Below are positions 22,251 to 32,225 of a stretch of DNA of 64,000 nt, piece by piece (the stretch's first letter is position 1; each line of letters opens with the position of its first letter). The position numbers were made by a program, and so were the translations under genes. Origin of the DNA: Isoetes taiwanensis (lineage: Eukaryota > Streptophyta > Lycopodiopsida > Isoetales > Isoetaceae); contig JAJEKV010000001.1 of NCBI GenBank assembly GCA_021234155.1, forward strand, positions 27,421,768 to 27,485,767, read 5' to 3'. The notes under the pieces were generated by a model. The model worked only from the letters and a program-made list of their open reading frames with translations, made no database searches and was not told the origin of the DNA.

Positions 22251-22580
22251 ATTATTCCAGAAAGATGAATTCCTAGATTTCATATTGTCATATTTCCTGG
22301 ATACTCCATGTCTCATAACGCAGGTGCTGCCTCCATAACATGGAGGTGAAACCTGCAACATGACAGATTACATAGTGCAATACTAAAATTGCGTGATTGC
22401 TCTGTTTTTTTTTAATCCCGGTGATTTAACACTTAAAGTATTATAAGACTCCCTTTTGAGCAAAATAGAAATCAGAAGTTGACACTTGACTTTGCCATTA
22501 AATTAGTGTTAGAACACAAACTGATGCCATCACATGTATTTGACAAATCAGGCTTTAAGCGAAGTTTTACTTTCTTTGAC

Positions 22581-22898
22581 TCAGGTCCTATAAGCTCCTA
22601 TTTTATTTTTCTTTGATTGAGCAATTCCACTTTCCATGTTAACTACAGAACCTAAGCTCCGAACAGCTTTTGCATGTGCACTTTTTGTGCTATTTGATTC
22701 TCTGACTGAATCTCCATCATTCATGGTAACCTTTGCCCCAACTCTGGCAGCTCGTTTTGCATTTGGAGTTCCAGAACGCTTGAGGACTGAGGGGTCAGAC
22801 TCTAGTTCCTGGGAATCATTGGGCCCCATCTTCAACTCGGTAGGAATATCTACCTGCTGCAAGTTCTCCTCAAATTCCTCAACAATAGCTTCCATCAC
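22581..22898 (-). CDS. terminal exon of an unknown or captured gene
   Basis: The 105-codon frame (M-M-E-A-I-V-E-E-F-E-E-N to a stop at 22581) is hydrophilic, rich in Ser, Asn and Lys, and has no domain I recognise. It lies just downstream, on the same strand, of two spliced SCAPER-like exons and could be the end of that captured gene or of a chimera. Confidence 0.4.
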   Translation of the reverse strand: MMEAIVEEFEENLQQVDIPTELKMGPNDSQELESDPSVLKRSGTPNAKRAARVGAKVTMNDGDSVRESNSTKSAHAKAVRSLGSVVNMESGIAQSKKNKIGAYRT

Positions 22899-22967
22899 TA
22901 TGCTTTGCCTTTGGAATTATTTTACCAGACTTAGTTTGTTTCAAGGCTGTGCCGAAAGTATTCTTAC

Positions 22968-23200
22968 CAATATTGAAATCACATGTGCATCGCTGAAAAA
23001 AGCAAATGCCAAGTCGCAGATCTGCATAGGGCAAAAAACCAATTCATTAAAGCAAATCAAATAGATGCAAGTGTAAAATAGAGGGTTACCTTGTGGAGTA
23101 TAGTTGGACTTTTACCCCAACGAAGAACTGCCTAGTTCTCTGGATGAAGCAAACCAAAATACCCAAGCAGGAGCAGTGTCTCCAGTAACAATGATGCAAC
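22968..23200 (-). pseudogene. two captured exons resembling plant SCAPER homologue
   Basis: The exon at 23200-23090 reads E-T-L-L-L-L-G-Y-F-G-L-L-H-P-E-N, one TAG, then A-V-L-R-W-G-K-S-P-T-I-L-H-K. It is followed by a GT donor, a short intron, and an exon at 23021-22968 reading I-C-D-L-A-F-A-F-F-S-D-A-H. From memory this wording is that of the C-terminal part of plant homologues of the S-phase cyclin A-associated ER protein. Both exon edges keep AG/GT. The in-frame stop makes it non-functional. It is probably a host gene fragment captured by the MULE. Confidence 0.5.
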
Positions 23201-23755
23201 CTATCAAGACAGCACAGTAATTAGGAAGGATATAGTTCTTCTTCAGTAATTAGGAAGGATATAGTTGTCTTCTTTAACAGTTACCTGTACTCTTATTTCT
23301 AATCCACTTTCCTTATGAAGATTGCTAGTTCTGAATGTTCAGCCCCAGGGTTTAGAAACAAGACAAACAGTGGCAGAATCATATACATTGATTGAAAACC
23401 TTACGGCAAACAACTAACTCATGCACTTTAGGGTATGCATACTACTGCAACCTGCATACCTGATCAGTAGCATTCTTCCTTTTGCAAGTTTACAGAAAAG
23501 GGTGAAAGCATTTTGTAGTGGGACAAAAACGTGCATTTTAGCACCACAATTTTGGGTGCTAAGTGTGGTGGGATAAACCGAATTTGTAGTGGGAGAGGCA
23601 GTTATTTTTTCAAATATACACATGATTACTTATTCAAAATTTTGTCTTTTCTTAATTACACGATGCCTGTTTTCATTTTCCCCAAAAAACTCTGATCCCG
23701 CTCCCTAAATCCGGCAAGACCATTTCTGATTTCTGGCAAGAAGATCGATCACGAA
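23201..23755. other. non-coding stretch in the MULE
   Basis: No supported gene. It contains a few TGTGGTG and GTAGTGGGA words near 23560-23600, just upstream of the next gene. Confidence 0.4.
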
Positions 23756-25804
23756 ATGGCTTCGATCATACCGGACTTGAATGCCATGGGATACACCTAC
23801 AAGGAAATGTACAGGCAAGAAAAGCATTACGCCACACAAGAAGAAATCGAGTCTGTTTGGGGGCCGAAAGTATCAGGGAAATCCACTTACAGGTGGGTTG
23901 CATTCTAGATTCGGGGATGCCCATGATTCTCTGTTGTTTAAAATATTGTTTTGTTTCATCATGCAGGTTGAAGAATCTGAGCAAGGAGAGGTATAATGAA
24001 TATATGTCCCTTTACAGGAAAATCTCACAAAGGATGTGTGCCTGGGGAGGCATGGCCTCACAGACTATGGCTATTGCGTATTACCTTCACACAAAAGGTA
24101 AAGAAAAAACTGGTTGAGTTTCTGGCAACAGTTAAGAGAAAAAGGGTCGGAAGCCTCTCCGTCCCAACGTAAGAGGAAGCATGCAAGCATTTCAAATAGT
24201 GAGGAAGCAGAGCAAAATGCCACAGATGATGCTTCCTCTCTTGAAATGACTAGGCCACAATTCAAGCCTTCTCAAGCTGTAAGAAGAATCTCGGGGAAAA
24301 TCACTGAAAAAATAGGTACTTTTCAACCCTCTTCTTCTGGAACCACCATATGATGCAATTTAATATTGGAACTGTTATTTTCCAGAAAGGTCTAGCAAGC
24401 TTGAACAATCAGGTACACCATTTCTTCTTCATTTGGGTGTGTTGTAAGTTATGTGTAGGAAATTTGTGCTGCGAGTTTCGAGTTGTGGTGGATAATTTCA
24501 GTTCACAGTAGTATGTAGCTCCAAATGTGTTACAGGGCAGTCATATGGTGCCAATTATATGTTAATAATATAGTTTATAGCATATGTAGTGTCATATATA
24601 GTACCAAACGTGGTACCTTATCTGAATAGTGAATTGGCTTCCATATGTTTCTATACTTAGTGTCATATGTGATGTTAGATATGGTGGTACTTGTGAATGG
24701 TGGATTGTCTGCCATATGTGGTGCCAACTGCTGTGCTAAATATTGCACCACGCTATGTGCCACATGTGGGGTGGTGGATGCCTGCCGGATGTGGTGCTTT
24801 GTGTGCATTGTGGTGCCACATGTGGTGTCTAATGTGGCACCACTATGGTTCCACATTTTGCACCACATGTGGTGTCTTTGACGGCATTTGTGGTGCGAAG
24901 TAATGGATGTCTGCCATATGTGGTGCATTGTGGTGCCATATGTGCCACATGCCACACCACATGTGGTGCCTATGACGCCATTTGTGGTGCAAGTTTGTCA
25001 TGATGGAATTTGTGGTGTGTAAAGTAGTGCCTGTTGTGTCATGTGGTACTAACCTTGGATTCCTTTCCAGTTGAATTTACACTGGGAGAATGGATCAACT
25101 CTACAAGATCAGAAGTGATTCAGTGTAATGCAAGGTTGCAAACTTGTGATCAAAGCCTGCAGGTGCTACAAATGAAGGTTCAGCACCTTGAGTTCCAGAC
25201 CGAGAAGATGAATAAAGATTTAAAAAAATGGGAAGGAATGATGAAGGATAAACCAAGTCGTGCAGACGGTATTCGGGCTATATGCCAAGATACAGAGGCT
25301 GAGCTCAAGGAACTATTACCAGACCTTGAGCAGACAAAAATCGAGGAGCTTAATCTGCTGTCAGCCAGGGAAGCAGACACAACAACATTGAAAGTGCTGG
25401 AACCAAGGTTAGAGAGGTTTTTGTCGTGCAAGGACCGTCTTCCTTTATTTGTCTTGGATCTACTACTTCCAGACCTTGATAAGGCTGAAGATTATGGTAG
25501 TGGCTGTCCATTCTGTGGCAAGATCCTCTAGTGGATGGGGAAACCACTACCAACTTTGATTGCTGAATGCAGTCACCAATACCATCTTCCATGTCTGCTC
25601 AGCCTCTTGAGGTACTTCATAACAAAATTCCTGAAGTGCTTAGTATATTTGTATTCTCATTGACAAATTTGTGTTCATTTTGCAGGATTTGTAATCACTA
25701 TTGTATTGAGAATTGCTGTCATGAATTTTCTACAGCATGGGTACAAGCCTTAGGTGTGAGTAGGGAGGATCAAAAGCAACTTCAAGCTACTGAGACACTT
25801 ATAG
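23756..25804 (+). pseudogene. spliced gene: coiled coil plus RING-like zinc finger (one internal TAG)
   Basis: Exons can be built with GT-AG borders: 23756-23892, 23967-24097, about 24131-24315, 24386-24412 (27 bases), 25071-25611 and 25686-25804. The start is A-T-G at 23756 (M-A-S-I-I-P-D-L-N). Exon 3 is basic and Ser-rich. Exon 5 has a long helical stretch (L-Q-M-K-V-Q-H-L-E-F, E-L-L-P-D-L-E-Q) and then a zinc site: C-P-F-C, C-S-H-Q-Y-H-L-P-C and, in exon 6, C-N-H-Y-C and C-C-H-E-F. This spacing is like a RING-H2-type finger. A TAG at 25529-25531 lies between C-P-F-C and the rest, so the finger is cut unless the stop is spliced out or read through. The joint between exons 2 and 3 is uncertain in phase. 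The transcript may continue into the HAD region downstream. Confidence 0.55.
24530..25045. repeat. TGTGGTG/CCACAT motif array in an intron
   Basis: Within the long intron 4 the words TGTGGTGCCA, CATATGTGGTG and ACATGTGGTG recur at irregular spacings of about 15-40 bases. The array is not a simple tandem repeat. The same word is enriched at 28.72-28.83, 29.8, 32.1-32.2 and 34.3-34.96 kb, all inside the MULE. Confidence 0.65.
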
Positions 25805-25868
25805 GTAAGCGCCCTTGTCATATTGAGATGCCAAAGCATAGTTACAATCAATTGTGATTCAATTCCAG

Positions 25869-27198
25869 GTTTGCAGAGCATGGTGCCATTTACTAATTCA
25901 GGTTTAACTGTTCCTACTGGTGGCAATGACTTTGTGAGTCCATATAGCATACCAAAAGGGACTTATTTTCTACTCTCAAAGATAACCAAGTCTTGTTTGA
26001 TGCAATTGGGATATGTAGCTTACTTCTTCATCCCTACTTTGTAGATATAGAGGTACAATGTGCTCAGCTAGGGGGACAAGACACTCACACCCCTTCAAAA
26101 GCATTAGACACAGATAGAAACTCGGGCAAATCAGAAGATGCATCAGGTTATAGGAACTCGGACAAATCAGTAGATGTCAACAAATCAGTAGGTGCATCAA
26201 ATCAAGCTCCAACTCGACAACAATCTGCCAAATCAGCAGATGCATTAAGTCATGCTCCACACCAATCTGCCAAATCAGCAGATGCATCAGGTTATGATAT
26301 GAACAAATCGATAGGTGAATCTAAGTCACAAGGTAACTTCCAACCTTTTGTGCCTGTCTTCTTTTTAATTTGACCCATATAGTTACAGAATCTGTTCAAT
26401 TTTTGTAGCTGGAAGTGTCTCAGAAAAAAATCAAGAGCAGAATTCCAAGAAAAAGACACCTCCAAGACATGCTGAAGCAGAAGTTTCCAGTCCTGCACCA
26501 AGACATGCTGAAGCAGAAGTTTCCAGCCTGCACCAACTCTGTCCATGCAGAAGACTACAAGGTTAAGCCCAATCCTACTTGTTTTTTACTACAATGGAGT
26601 TTTGGGTAGAAGTTATGACAAGAGTCAAAAAATACCCACTGCCAAAGAAGAGGGTGTTACCATGGTCACACTTAACAGATCCAAGGTTGCAGTAACTAGA
26701 CCAGGCTGGGCCGAATTCTTAGATTGGTGCAGTCAGAATTTTCATATAGCACTTTGGTCTAGCCTGCAGGCTCAACACATGAGAATGATAGTTAAGGGAG
26801 CATTGATAAAATACAAGGACAAATTCCAGTTCATATGGACTCAGGATCAGTGTACAAGCACAAATTTATATAATAGTGGAAAGCCAATTTTTCTGAAGCA
26901 CCTCAAAAAGGTCTACGACGCATATCCAGGTTTCACAAAAGAGAACGTGCTTCTCATTGATGACAGCAGATACAAAGGGTACCTCAATGAGCCAAACACC
27001 ATGATCTGTCCAAACAGCTGGAGCCCTGACAGAGTAGATGGCAATTTCCTCATGAATGATCTAAAGGATTGGCTTCAAGGGTTGCTGAAGGCAGAGAATG
27101 TGCAAAGTTACGTCGAAAGCAACAAAATGCTGAATATGTTTGACACTGAGAGTCAAACTTGTATTAATATGATGAAAAAACATAGAACTAAAGCCTAG
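25869..27198 (+). pseudogene. FCP1/NIF-like HAD protein with Ser-Ala-Asp repeats, catalytic Asp lost
   Basis: The segment 26050-26335 encodes short repeats around K-S-A-D-A-S, ending at a GT donor. After an acceptor near 26408 come two 30-base copies encoding P-R-H-A-E-A-E-V-S-S, the second one base shorter, which shifts the frame. From 26545 the frame is open to a TAG at 27196. It has the FCP1-like order: L-L-V-F-Y-Y-N-G-V-L (motif I), R-P-G-W-A-E-F-L-D-W-C and I-A-L-W-S-S (motif II region), F-I-W-T-Q-D-Q-C, and L-L-I-D-D-S-R-Y-K-G-Y-L-N-E-P-N-T (motif III). In active members motif I reads D-L-N-G or D-L-D-G; here the nucleophile Asp position is Tyr. Phosphatase activity is therefore unlikely; a binding role or decay are both possible. 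Upstream joins to the RING-like gene are possible. Confidence 0.7.
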
Positions 27199-27394
27199 AA
27201 ATAGTATTATTGTGTATATGATGTAACTTCTCTATACTTTTTAATATAAACAAAGTTTTACTTCAATTGTTCATTTCTTGGCTATTTCAATGTTCCTCAA
27301 GGTTTTCAATGATCTTCCATTTGCTGAATGTAAACTTACACCACCAGCACGAGGACTGCAGTGTTAAGAGCGCACATCTGACCAGAACACTTGC

Positions 27395-28035
27395 CACTTG
27401 AAGTGTTTAAAGGACAGCAGGAGCCTCTTGTACTTGATCAAGATTCAACCAGAATATTGGAGAAAAGTAGGGATTGGTTCAGTGACAGGATAGTCCATTT
27501 GTTCATAAGGTTAGTAATTTAATATAAACAACTCAGATTTGAAGTCTTCTGTTGTTTTTTAAAGCATCTTGTTTTACCAGACCTTGGACTTTGGCAGGTG
27601 TATGCACCAATTCTGCATCAAGCATGACATGGAACAGAGGTTCCGTTTCATGGATCCGCTCGTTTACACATTACTGTCGAACGAGCATGCTTCAAAGGAC
27701 AAACTGTTGAACCCTCAACTTGCAATTTCAGAATGTACCATTCTGCCAGCATGTTATCAGCAGCACTGGACAGTGTATATCATTGTAGGTCTTGGAGGTC
27801 AGCTAGTTAAATGTCAGCCAAGTGTGTACCATTTTGACAACCTAGAATACTGTCATGAGTTTTGTTGAGGATGCAAACACAAAATTCCCAAGCACCATAA
27901 AGCTGCACCACAAGAGAATTACAAGTTCCCCCACTCAGTCTGATTACTGGTCGTGTGGTCCTTCTATATGTGTCTTTGTAAAGAAAGTTGTGGCTGCAGT
28001 AATGCGAGACTTGGACATACTATCCCAATGCAAGG
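27395..28035 (+). pseudogene. Ulp1-like (C48) cysteine protease
   Basis: A first exon (about 27395-27508) contains R-D-W-F-S-D-R-I-V, the W-L-x-D start of Ulp1 domains, and ends at a GT donor. The main part starts near 27573. The catalytic His is in Q-Q-H-W-T-V-Y-I-I, the Asp in V-Y-H-F-D-N-L-E-Y, and after a frameshift near 27860 the oxyanion Gln and catalytic Cys are in T-Q-S-D-Y-W-S-C-G-P-S-I-C. All catalytic residues are present. Family members remove SUMO or related modifiers, and Ulp1-like genes are known passengers of some plant MULEs. The frameshift, and an uncertain phase at the intron, make this copy doubtful as a working gene. Confidence 0.8.
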
Positions 28036-28559
28036 TGAGTTCGTAAATTTGAAGGTATTACTCATCCAATGTGAGGCCTGATATGTTTGTTGCAAGGGTG
28101 TACCAATTTCTAGTGGGGAGCTGTTGGACGCGCAGAATGATGATTGATGTTGTGAAGCACAGTTGCTCTAGTAATGAAGCTGAGGTTGACAGATCAATAG
28201 ATCTTTACTTGTAATCTATTATTTGTATTATTGTAACCAAAGAGGTTATTCTTGTAACCTATCCTTTCATTGATATTCTAATGTACATTGTTGTATACTA
28301 TTGTATACAATAGACTTTTCTGGCTGACCAGAGCAACACTTTGGTGGAGTTCAAATCTCCAAAAGAAATTGATGTAAATTAAAGTATCTTGGAATAAAAA
28401 GCTAAAGATGTATTCAAAGAGACATCTAGATGAAAAGGTTATATTTTTACCATATTCAAAAGAAATACAGAAGCAATATAAATCTGTGAAGTTTGCAAAC
28501 TGAAAAAAAAAAACACAGAATCCCTGAAGCAAAAGTTAGTGGCCTTGCAAGAATCTTTG

Positions 28560-28834
28560 CAGAAAGCAGAGCTTAATGAGATTTTGCCTTAAATCAATTC
28601 AGGGACCTAGTTTGGGATCGATATATTGTTGTCACCAACAGTCAGGATACTCTGAGGAATCTGAGAGCTATTCCATTTTCTGACCGGGTCAAAAAATGGT
28701 CAATGCCCCTGGCTGATTGTGGTGACAATGTGGTGATACATGTGGTGATAGATGTGGTGATGCAAATGGTACATGTGGTGAATCATGTGGTGGCATGTGG
28801 TACATGTGGTGACATGTGGTATATGTGGTGAATC
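28560..28834 (+). repeat. leftover 3' exon copy plus TGTGGTG array
   Basis: 28594-28750 is a direct repeat of 29687-29845 (about 85 percent alike by eye) and encodes F-R-D-L-V-W-D-R-Y-I-V-V-T, L-R-N-L-R-A-I-P. It looks like the last exon of an earlier tandem copy of the gene that follows. Next comes a (ATGTGGTGA)-type array at 28720-28830, immediately before the next ATG. Confidence 0.55.
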
Positions 28835-29850
28835 ATGTCGAAAAAATTCTCAATTCTCAATTCCTTTCACCATTTAAACCCTAAAAATCTGGCATTTCTT
28901 CACGCTTTTGCAAATCTCCCGAGATCTGCATCGCTCTCCTCTGATTCAGCCTCCTTCCTTCACGCCGGTTCCTTATGGGGTTTCTCATCCTCATGCTCCG
29001 CTCTGATGCGACATTGGATGAGATACTCAAGCAGAGAGTGTCGCTTCTACAACACCGGAAATGGGACCTCTACAATGGTATTTCAGTAAACTTACCTATT
29101 GTTCATTCCTTAAACATGTTTTGATATGTTTGCTTCTAATCTGAATGTGGTGGATTCTAATATTTTATTCTCTAATGATCCTAGGATACCTTGACTTTTT
29201 AAGGGGAGAAGGCAAAATGAAGCTTGTCAAACATTCTCCCTTTCGGGATCCAATAATTGATGGTGTGTTTGAGAACAATATGGCATCTCGAGAGGAACAG
29301 TATCTGATGCGTGTTGGTAAGCTACCACAAAAGAAGGATAGTGAAGAGTTATGGGCAGCAATCTTCTGCAGAGAGGTTATATAGGTTCACTGCTTATGGT
29401 GGTTCTTGTGGAACTATCACTTCAGCCTAACAGAAAGACAGCTGTCTAGATACAGATCCATGTACTACAATCATTTACAGATTGCAGATCTATATGGGTC
29501 ACTTATTATTCTGTTGGGAGATGTTGATTATTTCCGTCTACTCTACCTCGGCGACTGGCCTGCTAATGGCTATACCTTTGGGACTGCTGAGCCCTTCAAT
29601 ACCTACTTCAATTCCATCTTTTTTCATGATCCATAAGCTTATGCTATGGCATTTTGAAGATAGTGATGCTAATGAATTTTGGCCTCATATCAATTCAGGG
29701 ACCTAATTTGGGATCCATATATTGCTGTCACCAAAATCAGTCAAGATACTATGAGGAATCTGAGAGCCATTCCACTTTTTGACCGGGTCAAAAATGGTCA
29801 ATGCCCCTGGCTGATTGTGGTGAAAACTGTGGTGAAAACTGTGGTGATAC
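28835..29850 (+). pseudogene. unknown MULE gene A (member of a two-gene family)
   Basis: The ATG at 28835 lies right after a TGTGGTG array. The first exon (M-S-K-K-F-S-I-L-N-S) is Ser/Leu-rich and may be a targeting sequence. An acceptor near 29184 leads to D-F-L-R-G-E-G-K-M-K-L and E-E-L-W-A-A-I-F. A stop or shift near 29382 is followed by R-Q-L-S-R-Y-R-S-M-Y-Y-N-H and D-L-Y-G-S-L-I-I-L-L-G-D. The end is F-R-D-L-I-W-D-P-Y-I-A-V-T. The Y-N-H / D-x-x-G / I-L-x-G pattern matches gene B on the opposite strand at 31.0-31.8 kb. I know no family for either. Confidence 0.4.
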
Positions 29851-30054
29851 CGTGATGATGCAAACGTTGTTTTTATATTTTACATAATAAAAATACATAT
29901 GGAAATCTACCATACCAGGTAGAATAGTAATTACATAAGCACACATGGAATACAGATTCATGGGCCTTTTAACAAAATTATCTAAAGATGTCTTAGATAC
30001 ATATCGATGAGCAAAATTTTTGGACCAAGTTTTTCTTTTTTTTCAAGTTCAGTT

Positions 30055-30822
30055 CTAGACCATTTCCTCCACATCCTGCATGGTTAAATCAGAGACCTCA
30101 TTCCTGCCAAACATCTTCAGCAACATGTCTAGCGTGGTAGTATGGTAGTTAGTGAAGTCCAATAAGAGGAGGACATGGGCCTCCCTCCTTTGCTGCCATT
30201 TGTGGTATAAGTTCTGAAAGTAAGGCTTCAGGCTATTGAACCTCCACAATTCATGCTGCTTCAGCACTTTTTTTATGGCTTTGGCATGCACCATCTCCCT
30301 TCTCAGTGCCTTAAAAGTTTCCTCCTGCTCAAGCTTAGAAAGCCGGGATTCTTCTTCATCTGAGTATTCAGCATTCCCCATCATCCTATCAGCAGCACCA
30401 AACCTATTCGGTCTACTCTGCCCGTCTGTGTAGCACATCATCACAAATATTAAGATTAGTAATATAGAAATCACATTCTACTACAAAGAAAGGGAAGCAC
30501 CTATCACTGCCTTGGCTTCTAATTCTTTAAGCCTATCAGGAATTAACTTATGTTTAAGCCTAGAATACCTCGGAATTCATGGATCCTCCGGTGGCGCTAC
30601 TCCTCTAATATTCGCCTCTGTTCCTGGTTTATTTGCTCCAGTATAAGTCCTACCAGATGCGACTGCATTTGAACTGGCGAAATTGTTTGTGCTCGTGTTC
30701 TCCTTCTGTCTTCTTCCGCTATAGCTGGATGGGGATAAGCCAATGTCTGCATGCAAAACTAGATTTATCCTTTCCGTCCAATGCTTCCTGCCCAGCCAGC
30801 TTTTGAATGATTGACCTTGCAT
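30055..30822 (-). CDS. unknown two-exon helical gene in the MULE
   Basis: Exon 1 (30822-about 30580) begins M-Q-G-Q-S-F-K-S-W-L-G-R and is Ser/Asn/Gly-rich. After an intron with ACACAG near 30430, exon 2 to 30055 encodes mostly charged helix (D-E-E-E-S-R-L-S-K-L-E-Q-E-E), then L-L-L-L-D-F-T-N-Y-H-T-T and a short acidic end. Exon 1 seems to run into a stop before a clear donor, so the join is uncertain. No family recognised. Confidence 0.4.
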
Positions 30823-31016
30823 TTGATGTTACAGATTTCCAATGGTGGGTTTCATCATGTGTTTCTCTGTCCCATTCTGTTCATCCTTAATGTAATTTTT
30901 CTTTGTGTCACTTTCACACTGCTCCCACCAAATCCAGCCACTGTACCTTTCCCCTTAGTCTTTTAAAGAGTGAATTAGTCTATTAAATAGTGAAGATTGA
31001 AGAGTGAAGATTTATA

Positions 31017-31771
31017 TTAAACATATAAAATGATTACATAAGGTAGAGTGAGGATTTGTATTAAATATTTCAGATTACATGAGAAACAAAAACAGACTTC
31101 TGCACAACTTCTTATATACATTGCTTTCGAACTTAGGATGATAAAATTCATTCCTGGTCCTTGCCTTACTGTGCTTCTATCAAAGAGATCTGGGTCCAGC
31201 TCTTCCTCGTCCTCTTCTATGATCACCAAATCAGTGGACATCGGGTCAGCTTGCCAGCCTATTTCATCCCATTCCGGAGGGAAAGCAAAAAACCATAATG
31301 TGGTAGTGTTACCAAACAGAATAGCAGCTTCTCCATGTGCATCCTGCTTGGTCTTGTGATGATAGAACATATCCCTGAAGTGAAGGAATTGGCCCTCTGT
31401 AAACAACCTATCATAACTAAACAAGAACCTGTCTAGCATAAAGGCTTGGTAGCCATTAAGGAGAGAAGGTTTTAACCTTTGCAGATCCTGGTCAATAGTA
31501 TGAGAAAGAGGCCAAAGACTCTCGTTATTAAAAATTTCAGTGGCAGCAGAGTAAGGAGAGAGGTCTGGGAGGTTCGGTGTACAATTCATCCTCTTGGTTA
31601 GAGCTTTCAGCATTTCTGTGGTCATATTTTCATCCGGTGAGTAGAGAAATTTCTGTTGCCTGTGAAAATCGGGACAACAGGCCTAGGTATTAGCGACTCT
31701 TCTTCTCTGGTCACATTGTCCCATTCCGGTACTCCTTGGTTTTGCAGCATCCAAGAGGTGAAGTTAGCCAT
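31017..31771 (-). CDS. unknown MULE gene B (paralogue of gene A, opposite strand)
   Basis: A start at 31771 (M-A-N-F-T-S-W-M-L-Q-N-Q) gives a short first exon. An acceptor TTTTCACAG near 31660 leads into a long exon, open to 31017. It contains F-L-H-F-R-D-M-F-Y-H-H-K-T-K, D-A-H-G-E-A-A-I-L-F-G-N, F-F-A-F-P-P-E-W, and an acidic stretch (E-E-D-E-E-E-L-D). The M-F-Y-H-H ... D-A-H-G ... I-L-F-G series aligns with gene A. Gene B appears unbroken apart from its intron and could be expressed. No known domain. Confidence 0.5.
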
Positions 31772-31789
31772 GTCGAAGCTCCCAAACTG

Positions 31790-31920
31790 TAGCTGTTGTA
31801 AACTCTAAACTGCTTCCCAACTGTAAACTGTAAACTGCTTCCGAAGTAGCTGCTGTTGTAAACTGTAAGCTGCTCTCCCGAACTGCTGTAAACTGTAAAC
31901 AGTCGGGAGCCAGAAGAATG
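31790..31920. repeat. minisatellite of CTGTAAACTG-like units
   Basis: About a dozen variants of TGTAAACTG and CTGCTTCC alternate here, just upstream of gene B's start. Probably replication slippage in the 5' region. Confidence 0.6.
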
Positions 31921-32099
31921 GCACCTCGGGCCTTTTGGATTGCCCGAGGTCATTAATTTTTGCCATCCCTTAATGATCTTCGGGTACGGACGACTGTCAG
32001 CCAAAGGATGATGAGGGGAATTGATGGGACCGAGAGAATTTAAGGAAAAGGAAAGGAAAAGTGGACAAGTTGTTCAGAAGGATCTATCTGGCTCGGTGG

Positions 32100-32225
32100 A
32101 AGAGCCAGAAAGTGACACATGTGGTGAAACATAAACATGTGGTGAAACATGTGGTGAACCTGGCGTGGTGACCCATGTGGTGAAACATTTGTTGACATGT
32201 GGTGAACCTGGCGCATGTTACATCA
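32100..32225. repeat. ACATGTGGTGAA array between genes
   Basis: ACATGTGGTGAAAC and CCTGGCG alternate about six times. It is the same core word as the other arrays in this MULE. It lies between gene B and the 3' end of the next gene. Confidence 0.65.

Noticed and set aside
24575-24955. Coding frames across the TGTGGTG array
   Set aside because: Open only because of the repeat composition; they lie in an intron with clear GT-AG borders.
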